DNA from: Cavia porcellus
Taxonomy: Eukaryota; Chordata; Mammalia; Rodentia; Caviidae
NCBI RefSeq assembly: GCF_034190915.1
Contig: NW_026947486.1
Location: 99,801,123-99,865,122, forward strand
DNA length: 64,000 bases
Reading direction: 5' to 3'
Within the stretch, counting starts at the first letter, position 1, and the number at the start of each line of letters is the position of its first letter. Positions 43,360 to 53,689 of this stretch are shown here, piece by piece. The notes under the pieces are model-generated. The model made no database searches. It saw only the letters and a list, made by a program, of their open reading frames with translations, and was not told where the DNA came from. Made by a program: the position numbers and the translations under genes.

Positions 43360-46300
43360 ACTATTCGGTAATCACATATGTGAGATTGATTTATTTCACT
43401 TATGAGTATGGTCTCAAGCTGCGCCCATTTATTGATAAGTATCTCAATGCAATCCTTCTTTATAGTTGAGTAATACTCCATTGTATAGAAATATCACTTT
43501 TTTATCCATTCCTCAGTTGATGGACACTTGGATTGTTTCCAAGATCTGGCGATTACAAATTGTGCTGCTATAAACATAGGTGCACATATATCACTGTGGT
43601 ATGATGCTTTCAGTTCTTCAGGGAAGATGCCTAGAAGTGGAATAGCTGGAACAAATGGGACCTCAAATTCCAGCTTTTTGAGAAATCTCCAGACTGACCT
43701 CCACAAAGGCTGCACCAGTCTACACTGCCACCAACAGTGTAGGAGAGTTCCTTTTTCTCCACAGCCTCTCCAGCATTTGTTGTTGTTGGTTTTCTTGATC
43801 CTGGCCATTCTTTCAGGAGGGAGATGGAATCTCAGTGTGGTTTTAATTTGCATTTCTCTAATGACCAATGATGATGAACATTTTTTCGTGTATTTATTTG
43901 CCATCTCTATTTCTTCATCTGAGAATTGTGTATTCATCTAAGATGCCCGTTTTTGGATTGGATATTTGAATGTTGGGAGTCGGAAGCTTTTTTAATTCTT
44001 TATGTGTTTTAGACAAAAGTCCTTTGTCGGAGGAGGAGTTCACTAAGATTTTTCCCAGTTTGTGGGTTTTCTTTTCACTATGCTGGAGATTTCTTTTGAC
44101 ATGCAGAAACTTTTTAATAAGAGGTGGTCCCAGTTATTGATTCTGGGAAGTATTTCCCATGCGGTTTGAGTCCTGTTCATGAATTCTCTACCTACTCCTA
44201 TGTCTTCAAGGTTTCTACCAAATTTGTCTTCCAATAGATTTAGTGTTTCTGTTTTAATACTCAGATCTTGGACCCATTTAGATTTTAATTTAGTATTTGG
44301 TGATAGGCATGGGTCTAGCTTTAGTTTTCGGCAAATGGAGAGCCAGTTTTTCTAGCACCATTTATAAAAGAGACTGTCGTTCCTCCACTGAACCTGCTTG
44401 GCTCCTTTATCAAAGATAAGGTGGCTCAGTGTGTTTGTAGTTATGGTTGTATCTTCTAATCTATTCCATTGATCTTTGGCTCTGTTTTGATTCCAATACC
44501 ATGTTGATTTTACTACTGTTGCTTTGTAGTATAACTTCAAGTCAGGGATTGTGATGTCTCCTGCCTTGCCTTTGCTGCTTAGAATTGCCTTTGCTATTCT
44601 GGGTCTCTTCTGGTTCTAGATGAATTTTAGGAGTGATTTCTCTAGACTTATAAGGTATGTTGATGGTATTTTTATTGGGATTGCATTGAATGTGTATAAC
44701 AGTTTTGGGAGAATCGCCATTTTCACAATGTTTCCTATCCATGAGCAAGGGATGACTTTCCGTTTTCTGAGATCATCTTCAATTTCTTTTTTCAGTGCAT
44801 TATAATTTTCCCTATATAGGTCTTTCACTTCTTTCGTAAGAGTAATTCCTAAATATTTCATTTTTTTGCTTGCTAGTGTGAAGAGTGTGGTTTTCTCTTA
44901 TTTCCCTCTCTGTGATTTTGTTGTTAGTGTATAGGAATGCTATTGATTTCTGAGTATTAATTTTTGTATCCAGCTATATTACTGAATTTATTTATTATAT
45001 CTAAGAGTCTTTCAATGGAGTTTAGGGGGTCTTCTATGTAGAGTATCACGTCATCTGCAAACAATAATAATTTCTTCTTTTCCTATCTTTACTCCTTTTA
45101 TTTCTCTCTGTTGTCTAATTGCTCTGGCCAGTACTTCCAGTACTATATTAAATAGGAGTGGTGATAAAGACATCCTTGTCTTGTGCCTGATTTTAAAGTA
45201 AAGGCTTTCAATTTTTGGCCATTTAGTATGATGCTGGCTGTTGGTTTGTCATAAATGGCCTTTATTATATTGAGGTAAAGACCATCTATTCAAGTTTTCT
45301 GTAAAGTTCTCATCATGAATGAATGTTGGACCTCATCAAAGGCTTTTTCTGCATCTATAGAAATGATCATGTGATTCTTACTTTTGGCTTTATTAATATG
45401 GTGGATTACATTTATTGATTTATGTATGTTGAACCATCCCTTCATTCCTGGGATGAATCCCACTTGGTCATGATGTATAATCTTCTTGATGATTTGCTGC
45501 ATCCTATTTGCCAATATTTTTTTGAGGATTTTTGCATCTGTGTTCATTAGGGAGATTGGTATATAGTTCTCTATTTTTAGTTAGGTCTTTCTCAGGTTTT
45601 GGTACTAGATTAATATTTGCTTCCAGGAATGACATAGGAAGGATTGCTTCCCTTTCAGTTTCATTGACTAGTTTGAGGAGTGTTGGCATTAGTTCTTCTT
45701 TTTATTTCTTGCAGAATTCTGCAGTGAATCCATCTGGGCCTGGCCTTGGCTCTTCTTTGTAGGTAAGGACTTAGTCACATTTTCAATTTCATTAACAGAG
45801 ATTGGGTTATTCAGCAGTTTTACATCCTCTTGATCTAGCATTGGTACTTCATACGTTTCTAAGGATCTGTCTATTTCTTCTGTGTTATCAAACCTTTGAG
45901 AGTAGAGGCTTTCGAAATAGGTGTTGATGATCTGTATTACTGTAGAGTCTGTAGTGATTTCACTTTTTTCATTTCTTATTGCATGAATTTGAGCTTTTTC
46001 TTCCCTTTTTAAAATAGGGTTGGCTAGGGGCTTATTGATTTTATTTATTCTTTCAAAGAACCAACTCTTTGATTCATTGATTCTTTGGATTGTTTTCTTA
46101 GTCTCTATTGCATTGTTTTCTGCTCTCATTTTTATAATTTCCTCTCTGCTTTTGGCTTTGAGATTGACTTGCTCTTCTTTTTCTAACTGTTTGAGGTGTA
46201 GCATCAGGTTATTTATTTGTATTCATTCTGTTTTCCTGATGTGGGAACTCAGTGCAACAAATTTTCCTCTGAAGACGGTTTTCATTGCATCCCACAGATT

Positions 46301-47189
46301 CTGGTAAGTTGTGTCTGCATTTTCATTTTCTTTTAGGTATTGTTTAATTTCTTCTTTAATTTCATCTGTGACCCACTGATTACTCAAGAGTGTGTTATTC
46401 AATTTCCATGTGTTTGTGTGATTTTTGAAGTATCTTTTATCATTAATCTCTAATTTCAGAGTGCTATGATCCGATAACATGCAAGGGATGATTTCAACTC
46501 CTTTGCATTTGTTTAAATATGTTCTGTGAACTAATATATGGTCTATTTTAGAAAATGATCCATGTACTGCGGAGAAGAATGTGTGTTCTGATGTTGTTGG
46601 GTGGAACATTCTGTATATGCCTATCAAGTCCATTTGTTCACAGGTGTGATACAGTTTTGTTATTTCTTTGCTCATTTTCTGTCTGGTTGATCTGTCCCTT
46701 GGTGTCAATGGCATATTAAGGTCTCCTGTTACAATTGTGTTACTGATAATTTGAGTTTTCATTTCTGATAATAGTTTTTTTTTATATATAACTGGTGCTC
46801 TGGAATTTGGTACATATATATTTAAGATCTCTTCCTCTTGGAATTTTTCCCTAATGAGTATGTAGTGACCTTCTTTGTCCTTTATGGTCACTGTTGGTTT
46901 AAAGTTCATGTTGTCTGCAAACAGAATGGCTACTCCTCCTTTTTTTTTTTTTTTTTTTTTTTTGGTTTCCTGCTGCATGAAGTATTGTTTTCCATCCTTT
47001 GACTTTCTGTCTGCGAGTATCAGCCTGGGTTAGATGGGTTTCCTGTGAACAGCATATGGTTGGATTTTGTTTCTTGATCCATTCTGCTAGTCTGTTTCTT
47101 TTGATTGGTGCATTGAGACCATTTACATTAATGGTTATAACCGTTATATGCTGGTTTATTGTTGACATGTTATCTCTCTGCTGTTGCAT
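43360..47189 (-). pseudogene. L1 ORF2 (endonuclease / reverse transcriptase), multiply frameshifted
   Basis: ORF2 normally nicks target DNA and reverse-transcribes L1 RNA. On the minus strand the endonuclease begins at 47,166 (MSTINQHITVITINVNGL) and shows the ETHLT and SDHSTLK motifs. The reverse transcriptase shows [11 protein letters not shown] (near 45,460) and [15 protein letters not shown] (near 45,350). The FADD catalytic box is readable at 45,050-45,061 but lies in a broken part. The C-terminal domain has the cysteine-rich [16 protein letters not shown] stretch near 43,775. At least eight separate frames are needed to cover it, including a frameshift at a 24-T run (46,940-46,963). No full product can be made. 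Confidence 0.9.
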
Positions 47190-47289
47190 CTTTATCTTTC
47201 TGTTCTGTTTAATTATCTGCTTTGCTTAGTGTTTTTTTTTTTCCTTTGTGTATCTAAACTGTCTCTCAGTATTTTTTACAGGGTTGGCT

Positions 47290-48259
47290 TGCTGTTCAAG
47301 TTTTTCAGCTGTTCTTTGTCATGGAAGTATTGTATTTCACCATCAATTTGAATGGCAGTTTTGCAAGGTATATCAGTCTAGGATGGAATTCATTTTGCTT
47401 TAGGATCTGGAATACTTTACTCCATGCTCTTCTTGACTTATTGTTTGTGCTGAGAAGTCTGCTGTGACTCTGATAGGTTTTCCTTTATAAGTGATCTGTC
47501 TTTTCTCTCTGACAGCTTTTAGTAACCTAATTTTGTGTTGGATTTCTGGGATGGTGATTATTATATGTCTGTGTGTAGTTTTATTTTGGTTATGACTATT
47601 TGGAGTTCTATAGGATTCACTGATCCTGATGTCGGTTTCTGATCTCATTCTTGGGAAATTTTCAGCTATTACTTCTCTAAATATCCTTTGACATCCTTTA
47701 TGTTGTGCCCTTCTTTTTCATTAATCCCTATCAATCTTATGTTGTTTTTCTTTGCATCGTCTTGCAGTTGTTGAATTGTTATTTCCTGATTCCTTGTTAT
47801 TTTTAAAAGATCTTTCCTTTCCTGTTCACTAGCTGCAATCTTGTCTTCAAGGTCTCAAATTCTATCTTCACGTTCATTGAGGTGGTTTTTACAGCTTTCA
47901 GTGGACTTTTTTATTTCCTATATATCTCTGTACATCTACATTATGTATTCTGTTTGTTTCTTATATTGTTCATCTAGGGATTCTATCCTTTTATTTAGTT
48001 CCTCCAGTTTGTTAACTGTGTTTTCTTTAGATATATTCAGAATCTCTTTGAATTTTTTTATCATTTCTTCTTTTACCTGGGAGATTATTTCGAGTTTGAA
48101 TTCCTTTAAAGCCTCCTGGAGTTGCTTGTTAATTTCAGTAGCTATTATTTCTGATATTTGAGGTGAATGGCATATAGTTTCTTATATATACATTGCTCCT
48201 AGGGTTTCTTGAGATGGGCTGGAGGTTTGAGATTGTAATTTGGTCTTTCGTTTTGTCAT
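47290..48259 (-). pseudogene. L1 ORF1 (RNA-binding chaperone), broken
   Basis: ORF1 protein is the trimeric nucleic-acid chaperone of L1. On the minus strand an ATG at 48,259 opens a short frame that is soon stopped. A coiled-coil-like segment (LQEALKEFKLEIISQVKEEM) follows at about 48,120-47,950. The C-terminal domain is readable at 47,648-47,400, with REKRQITYKGKPIRVTADFS. Several stops separate these pieces. Confidence 0.85.
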
Positions 48260-48835
48260 TTTCCTATATTTCTGTGTTTCAAGTGTTATTTCAAATAATG
48301 CTTATTTCAAAGCTTCCTCAGGGTCTGTTGGAAATCCACTTCTATTTTCACAGCTCCTGGGACTCTGGCACCCAGTTTAACCAAACCACTGGGCCTCTAG
48401 AACCAATGGCCCTCTTTTGCCTGTTTAGAACTCTGTAGTTCCAGATAAGCTGGGCTCCAGTGACACTGTGCGCCCACCTGCTTGCTGGAAACTCCACAGT
48501 TATCTGAGCACAGCCGGTATGGGGAGGTGGATGTAGATGCCTCAAACCCACTTATGCACTTCACTGCACCTGGAAGCCTGGAGGGTCCCGTACAGTCTGG
48601 ACTTGGTGCAGAGTGCACTGGGCACTTACCACAGGCTTTGAGGTCTCTGGAACTGGCGATGCTCACCTGCTTGCTGAGATATCCACAGTCCTCCAGACAC
48701 ACAGGGAAGTGGATGCAGGCACCCCAGATCCGCCCAGCCCTTCTTCTCAGCACACACTTCTGATCCTCGTGTGTCTTTCACAATCTGGAGAACAAGCACC
48801 AGTCTTCGTCATGACGTATGTTATCTGTGGGATTT
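48260..48835 (-). repeat. L1 5'UTR with two tandem monomers
   Basis: CACCTGCTTGCTG occurs at 48,475 and 48,664. Each is followed by CCACAG, a GGRARGTGGATGYAG phrase and a CC-rich end, giving a 189-bp period. L1 5'UTR monomers carry promoter activity in rodents; activity here is unknown. Composition is GC-richer than the rest of the element. Confidence 0.6.
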
Positions 48836-48879
48836 TCATAGAGCCCATATATGAAGCTGATCTTATTTTGCTAAGACTA

Positions 48880-49120
48880 TCCTGTATTAGCTTTCTGGTA
48901 CCTGGCACAAAATACCAGACGCCCACAAGTCAAGGTGGTAGTAGTCTCTTTGGCTCAAGTTTTCGCGGTGTTCATCCCAGATCCCAGAGGTTGGCACATC
49001 CCCGCCAGTGGAGGGGTGATGAAGCAACTCACGTGGCTGGCGCCTTTCACTCTGACAGGAATCAGAGCATGGTATGTGAGCACTAGACAGGAAGGGGCAG
49101 GGTCTGGATGTAAAGCTCCC
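48880..49120 (-). mobile_element. Old LTR/MaLR-like repeat (tentative)
   Basis: GTATTAGCTTTCTGGTACC, GCACAAAATACCAGACG and TCTTTGGCTCAAGTTTTC follow the order of a common mammalian interspersed repeat. I am unsure of the family. Confidence 0.4.
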
Positions 49121-49152
49121 CAGGGAGGACATTTTAATGAGTGTATGTGTGC

Positions 49153-49154
49153 AT

Positions 49155-49189
<35 letters not shown>

Positions 49190-49196
49190 TGTATTT
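49153..49196 (+). repeat. (ATTT)n microsatellite
   Basis: About ten ATTT units, adjoining a reversed B1 (its A-rich tail). Confidence 0.95.
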
Positions 49197-49335
49197 TGAA
49201 GCAGGATCTCACTATTCATTTCATGCTGGCCTTGAACTCAGTACAAATCCCAGGCTGGCCTCAAACTCAGGGCAATCCTCTTTCCTCAGACTTCCAAATG
49301 CTGGGATTACAGGCATATGTCCCTACACTCAGCTC
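49197..49335 (-). mobile_element. B1-like SINE, minus strand
   Basis: GCAGGATCTCACTATTCATT, two CTGGCCT(T/C)GAACTCA-type stretches and AAATGCTGGGATTACAGGC. Confidence 0.85.
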
Positions 49336-49439
49336 TAATAGTAACTTTTTCTTATATTTTGGGTAAAAACACAAAGGCCTAGACAACAGTAAAATAATCA
49401 GACAGACTGGTTTACAAATCTCCCACATATTCAAGTAAA

Positions 49440-49810
49440 AAAAAATAAACAGAATGAAGGGACAACACACACAGTAATATAAAATGTGTCCAAGCCATAT
49501 GTCTAAAAATGGATTAATGTCCAAAATATGTAAAAGATTAAAACACATAAAAAGTAAGAAAACAAAATTTAATTTAAAAATGGGCAAAGGATCTACATAG
49601 ACATTTCTCAAAAGTGGACATACAAAAGGCCAAAAGATATGTCAAAATAATGGTGCACATCACTAGCAATATAAAAATGAAAACTAAAACCATAATTGAA
49701 TATATCTGCATTCATGTTAGAATATATATTTTAAAAAGATGAAGATAAATGTGTTGTCAACAATATGAAGAACAGGAAACACTTGCTTACTCAAAATGAA
49801 AATGTGAACT
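49440..49810 (+). mobile_element. L1 ORF2 fragment, plus strand, old
   Basis: TTAATGTCCAAAATATGTAAA, AAAAATGGGCAAAGGATC, AGACATTTCTCAAAAGTGG and CATCACTAGCAATATAAA are in the order of a mammalian L1 ORF2 3' part. Confidence 0.85.
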
Positions 49811-49991
49811 TGTGTCACTTAGCGAAAAACATCCCTGGACTTCCCACAAAATTAAAAAGAGCTGCTGAGTGGTTAGCTAGATTTAAAGGGGAGGGATTGG
49901 AAGAGATGAGAAGTACATACAGTGTTTTGTTTTGGAATAACAAAAAATGACTTAATTTAATTGTATTTGTGGTGGTAAAACTCTTATAATG

Positions 49992-50112
49992 TGCTAAAAT
50001 CTGCCGAAACTTGCCCTTTGTAAATAGGATAGCGAGCAAAGTTTACTGAACGTGCTGAAGTCTACTGAATCTTATGCTTTGTAAATAGGATAGTGTTCAA
50101 AGTTTATTGCAG
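49992..50112 (+). repeat. Tandem duplication, two units of 61 bp
   Basis: TGCTAAAATCTGCCGAAACTT at 49,992 is repeated as TGCTGAAGTCTACTGAATCTT at 50,053. Both continue with TTTGTAAATAGGATAG and CAAAGTTTA. Confidence 0.8.
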
Positions 50113-50173
50113 TACAGCTTTTATTTAAAAAATAAAATAGTTACTATATCATCCTGCAGTGGACATAGACACA

Positions 50174-50176
50174 TAA

Positions 50177-50209
<33 letters not shown>

Positions 50210-50213
50210 GATG

Positions 50214-50245
<32 letters not shown>

Positions 50246-50246
50246 T
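50174..50246 (+). repeat. (ATAG)n microsatellite
   Basis: About 16 ATAG units with one AGATGG interruption. Confidence 0.95.
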
Positions 50247-50625
50247 CAGTGGCTTTTCTCATTGGTGACACAAAGCACCAAAGACTGAAAGGAGAGGTTA
50301 ATTTCTGCTCACAGTTTATAGAGGTTTTAGGCCTTAGATGTCTGGTTCCAAAGCAGGGCAGCAGAGCAGAGCAGCATCACAGATGTAAGCAGAAGCAACC
50401 AGGAGCAGCAGCAGCCCTGCTTTCCTTCTCTCCTTTGATCTAACATCCAAGCTGCAAGTGTTTTGATTGGTGCCACACACACTCAGAGAAGATTTCATCA
50501 TCCTCACCCACAGTTATGTTAATTTCAATCAGTGGACTAATTTAGTACCACACATCGTAATCCTAGTATAATATGCCTTAAGTTTAGACAGCTCTGAAAA
50601 GTTCCACCTATGCATACATGAGAAT
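50247..50625 (-). mobile_element. Old LTR/MaLR-like repeat (tentative)
   Basis: AGAGGTTAATTTCTGCTCAC, GGTGCCACACACACTCAG and CAATCAGTGGACTAATTTAG fit a common mammalian repeat type. Family uncertain. Confidence 0.35.
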
Positions 50626-50657
50626 TTGGGGACTTTGGGGGACATACTGGCCATAAC

Positions 50658-50706
50658 TATATATATATATATATATATGTATATATCACATATGTTATAT
50701 ATATGA
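50658..50706 (+). repeat. (AT)n-rich microsatellite
   Basis: Alternating AT units with small breaks. Confidence 0.9.
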
Positions 50707-52200
50707 AATAAATTTTGTATGTTGAAGGGATCAATGCCTGATTCATACTCCTAAGGGACACATTTCTGATAAGGTGAGACTCCTTTCCATATCACGGAAA
50801 ACGGGATAAACGAGATGAAGGAGAAATATGAAATTTACTTATTTACATACACAAATGGTCAACTTCATGGCTAGTTTCAGCTTTTGGTGGGCTCTTACGG
50901 GCCCTTGCTAAACTTGCATTACTGTGTTTGTATGAGAGGGGTGTTTACTGGCATTACAAGATTCTTCTTTTTCCTCTTGTATATTTGCTGCTTCAACCTT
51001 AGCAGTCATGATTTATAATATTCTCGGAGAACTCAGAATAGAGTTTGATGTGGATTTATGGTCCCAGAAGGTTCTAAGAACCAAATGGCTTGAGTTCCAT
51101 ATGCTAGGGACCATTCATCCTGGGACATGGTCATGGTCATGTTTCCTAAGTGTCCAAATTTTCCTCTAGCTCGAGAATCGTTAAGAAGCTCTTAACTTCT
51201 TCGATTTCTTCAAAATGAAGACAGAAAGGCTTGATGCAGGCAGTGCTGAGGCCAGGGTAATTCACGAAGACATAAGTATCCCTCATACCTGATATACAAA
51301 GAATTAAACAGATTCTACGCCCAAGACCAAGCCCATGTCCATAAAACTGAACAACTTAGCAGGAAAAGAAACTGAGATGCCTTGATGTCCAAAGTAATGG
51401 AGTGTGTGACTCTTAATCTCATATGTAACTATGAACAGATTAAGAAATGTCTATCACATTAGTGCTGTTTACATTTCAAATATGGTTCATCAGTCCTTCA
51501 TAGAAGATCTTCTTGGCTCATAAAGCTGGTAACAGGCCTTTTTCTTATTTTATATTTCACAAATTTTCATATCCTTTTCACACACAGAGAACTTACAAGT
51601 GCCTTAAGCAAGTGCTTTAATAAGAGACGGAGACTCTTCGGTGTGGAAAATATACGTTCTGTGAAATGTATTATGCACTGCAAACATAATCAGTTCACAC
51701 TCTTGTCTAAGCAGTTCATATTTTGATGTTTTCTGTACAGGTGTTCACATGTAAAATAAAGGCAAGAGTTTTTATTTCTTCCCAACAAAGATGCCTCTTT
51801 TCCACCGATTTCCCTCCTAATGAAGTGTTATGTTTCCTTCGTGCTTTGTACCTCTAGTACTGTTGGGCTGAAGGTCAGGTCCAAGCTTTATCCTCCCCCT
51901 TCTCCTGCCCTGATCACTTCCCTTGCACTTTTCCTTACTTGATGTGCTCCTACTCAGTGCAGAGGACAAGACCAGCCCTACATCTCAGCATGGTGCTGAC
52001 CACAAAGTAAACTATTGTAGGGAGAGGCACTTGAGAAGACTGGGACCCCTGAGTATTAGGTATAGAGGACAGTGTGCAGTGATTGGATCCACCTTGGTTC
52101 ATCCTCCACGTGTATTGGCTACAGAGAGACAGACACTTCCTTGTCAGGAGCCACAGACACCTGCATTCTACCTTGAAAGGCAGGAACACTGGAGGTCCCC
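50707..52200. other. No gene recognised
   Basis: No clear repeat or exon. It lies directly upstream of LAGE3-like copy 2, but no equivalent is seen upstream of copy 1, which abuts L1 sequence. Confidence 0.4.
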
Positions 52201-52339
52201 TTAGGGGCCTGTCTTCCTTTGCTCTGTGGAGACCCACGTGCCCTCAGTGCCAAGAGCAGAACCTCATTCAAAGGAAATGCTCTCTCTGACCCAGGGAGTC
52301 TCCCTGGGCCTGAGGGTAGCATGCAAATTTCAGTGGGAC

Positions 52340-52395
52340 TCCGCCATTGGCTGACGCCTAAGACTGAGGGCCCATCTGCGCATGCGCTGTGGGTA
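52340..52395 (+). promoter_or_regulatory. Promoter-like element: inverted CCAAT and NRF1-like palindrome
   Basis: CCGCCATTGGCTGACGCC (inverted CCAAT, 52,341-52,358) is followed by TGCGCATGCGC at 52,377-52,387. The latter is a perfect match to the core of the NRF1 palindrome. CpG-containing palindromes are rare in this AT-rich window. The aligned site in copy 1 is mutated. A start of transcription just downstream is inference. Confidence 0.55.
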
Positions 52396-52889
52396 TTATA
52401 GGCTGCATTCTGAATGGAACGTAGAAGTGTTTCGCGTGGCCTTCATTCTGTTAAAGGAACTCTGAGCCTGCGGTATCGCCAGACGCAGGCTGGTAGCTAT
52501 AGAGACTGGTCAGGCTTGCAGGCTCCTAAAGATACCCAGGGAAGTGTCTAGGGAGGGGAGGGCAATACTGGTACACAAGGGGGTCCTCAAGGAATTGGCC
52601 CCACTGGAGATAGGGAAGGGGAAGGGGCAGAAGGCACCAGTGCCCAGGAGCGCCCAGAGGACCAGGCCCCGCACAGAAGCCAGAGTCTGGTGAAGAGGCC
52701 TTAGCCTCACCTCGAGACTCCACTGAAGAAATGCAGGAGTTGTATCCTTCCTGAGGGACTGGCCAGAGGTGGCCCAGGACTGGCGGGATTGGAGGAGGGG
52801 GGTAAACAGGAGCCCCACGGGGACAGAAGAGGAGGAGGGAACCCCACAGACTGGAGGACACAGGCTGGGGTGGGGCCCAGCTGCCAGGA

Positions 52890-53454
52890 ATGGCAGGGGC
52901 CCAAAGAGACCCTGCAGGTTGTCCAGGTGGCCCCGGGGGAAAATGCAGCCTCGGTTACAGTAGCCTTAACCAGGTGTCCATCAGCCGCTACAAGGTGCCA
53001 TTCCGCCATGCCATGCATGCACAGTTGGCTTGCCTCCATCTTGCCCTGATAGCAGAGCCCCCAAGGAGGGGAGTTTTCAGGGAGGTCACAGTGAGCGGCA
53101 ATGAGCTGAACATGTGAGTCATGGGAAGCATTGGGCTGCATGGGGGACAGCAGGTTTGTAGGGCTGAGGGTGCGTCAAGGGACCAGCACAGACCCCCAGC
53201 TACACTCTATGGAGAGTCTGTGCTGTGTGGAGCCTGCTGGCGCCTGACCTGGGTAGAGGTGGGGGAGCTCTAAACTACATCCTTAAGACTGACTGGAAGC
53301 CATGGGGCACACGAGCATGGGTGATGTGATTCTGTTTGTTCTTTCCTTTAGCCTGATAACTGCAGAAGATTCTGACCTTCTTGAGCTTTCTATTGCCTAC
53401 TTGATGGATCTGCTTTCAGCGGTGGTGCCCTTATTTGATAGTGTGGAACATTAG
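52890..53454 (+). CDS. LAGE3-like: LAGE3/CTAG-like Pcc1-domain protein, putative two-exon gene
   Basis: LAGE3 is a Pcc1-type subunit of the KEOPS/EKC complex, which makes the t6A base of ANN-decoding tRNAs; CTAG genes are its cancer-testis relatives. Here the first exon is open from ATG 52,890 to 53,113. It contains YKVPFRHAMHAQLACLHLAL and REVTVSGNELN, which fit the family pattern VPF...AE(L/I)A...L followed by TVSG. A GTGAGT donor leads to an intron of 238 bp and a pyrimidine-rich CTTTCCTTTAG acceptor. The last exon (53,352-53,451, TAG at 53,452) reads ITAEDSDLLELSIAYLMDLL, matching the AED..LL.IS pattern. Splicing joins in phase 2, as in copy 1. The predicted product is 108 residues. The Gly/Ala-rich N-terminus of human LAGE3 is not seen, and a true 5' exon may lie at 52,400-52,880, so the start is uncertain. 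Whether it is expressed, or only a well-preserved pseudogene, cannot be told. Confidence 0.65.
53114..53351 (+). other. Intron of LAGE3-like copy 2
   Basis: It begins GTGAGTCATGGG and ends TTCTTTCCTTTAG. The copy 1 intron (4,549-4,763) aligns at both ends and is similar in length, so the paralogues arose by DNA duplication and not by retroposition. Confidence 0.65.
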
Positions 53455-53632
53455 TTTCTGGACAAGCCTCAGCTGCAAAAGAGGATTCAATTTTAGTCAT
53501 CTGTCCTCTAGCCCTAAGCAGTGCATTGCCTGCCTACTTCAGTGATTCCTCAGCTGCCCTGCCAATTGACTTGAGAGGGCTCTGTTTGTTCTCTGGACCC
53601 CTCTGCTGTACGTAAATGCTTGTTCTGCTGAA

Positions 53633-53638
53633 AATAAA
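53633..53638 (+). promoter_or_regulatory. Polyadenylation signal AATAAA of LAGE3-like copy 2
   Basis: TGCTGAAAATAAAATGAAC lies about 180 bp after the stop. The same phrase is at 5,040-5,055 in copy 1. Confidence 0.6.
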
Positions 53639-53689
53639 ATGAACTTCTATTCAGTGTCTCAGTCTGTTTTTATCAATGACTCTTCCAGT

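Larger units (their letters stand above)
42174..48835 (-). mobile_element. Near full-length L1, minus strand
   Basis: This is the largest single element, about 6.65 kb. On the minus strand it runs from a 5'UTR with two monomers (48,835-48,260), through ORF1 (48,259 to about 47,290) and ORF2 (47,189 to about 43,360), to a 3'UTR of about 1.2 kb and a T-rich end at 42,174 (the A-tail reversed). A short B1-like start (GGCCAGGTGGGGGTGGCAC) abuts its 3' end, so it may have landed in or beside a SINE. Frames are broken by many indels and stops, so it is not mobile on its own. Confidence 0.9.

Noticed and set aside
49141..49366. Repeated Tyr/Leu/Phe/Ile frames resembling a membrane protein
   Set aside because: They come from the (ATTT)n repeat and a reversed B1.
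52510..53141. Minus-strand frames of 102-144 codons opposite the LAGE3-like copy
   Set aside because: They are antisense shadows of a GC-rich region; the plus strand has the splice sites, family motifs and AATAAA.
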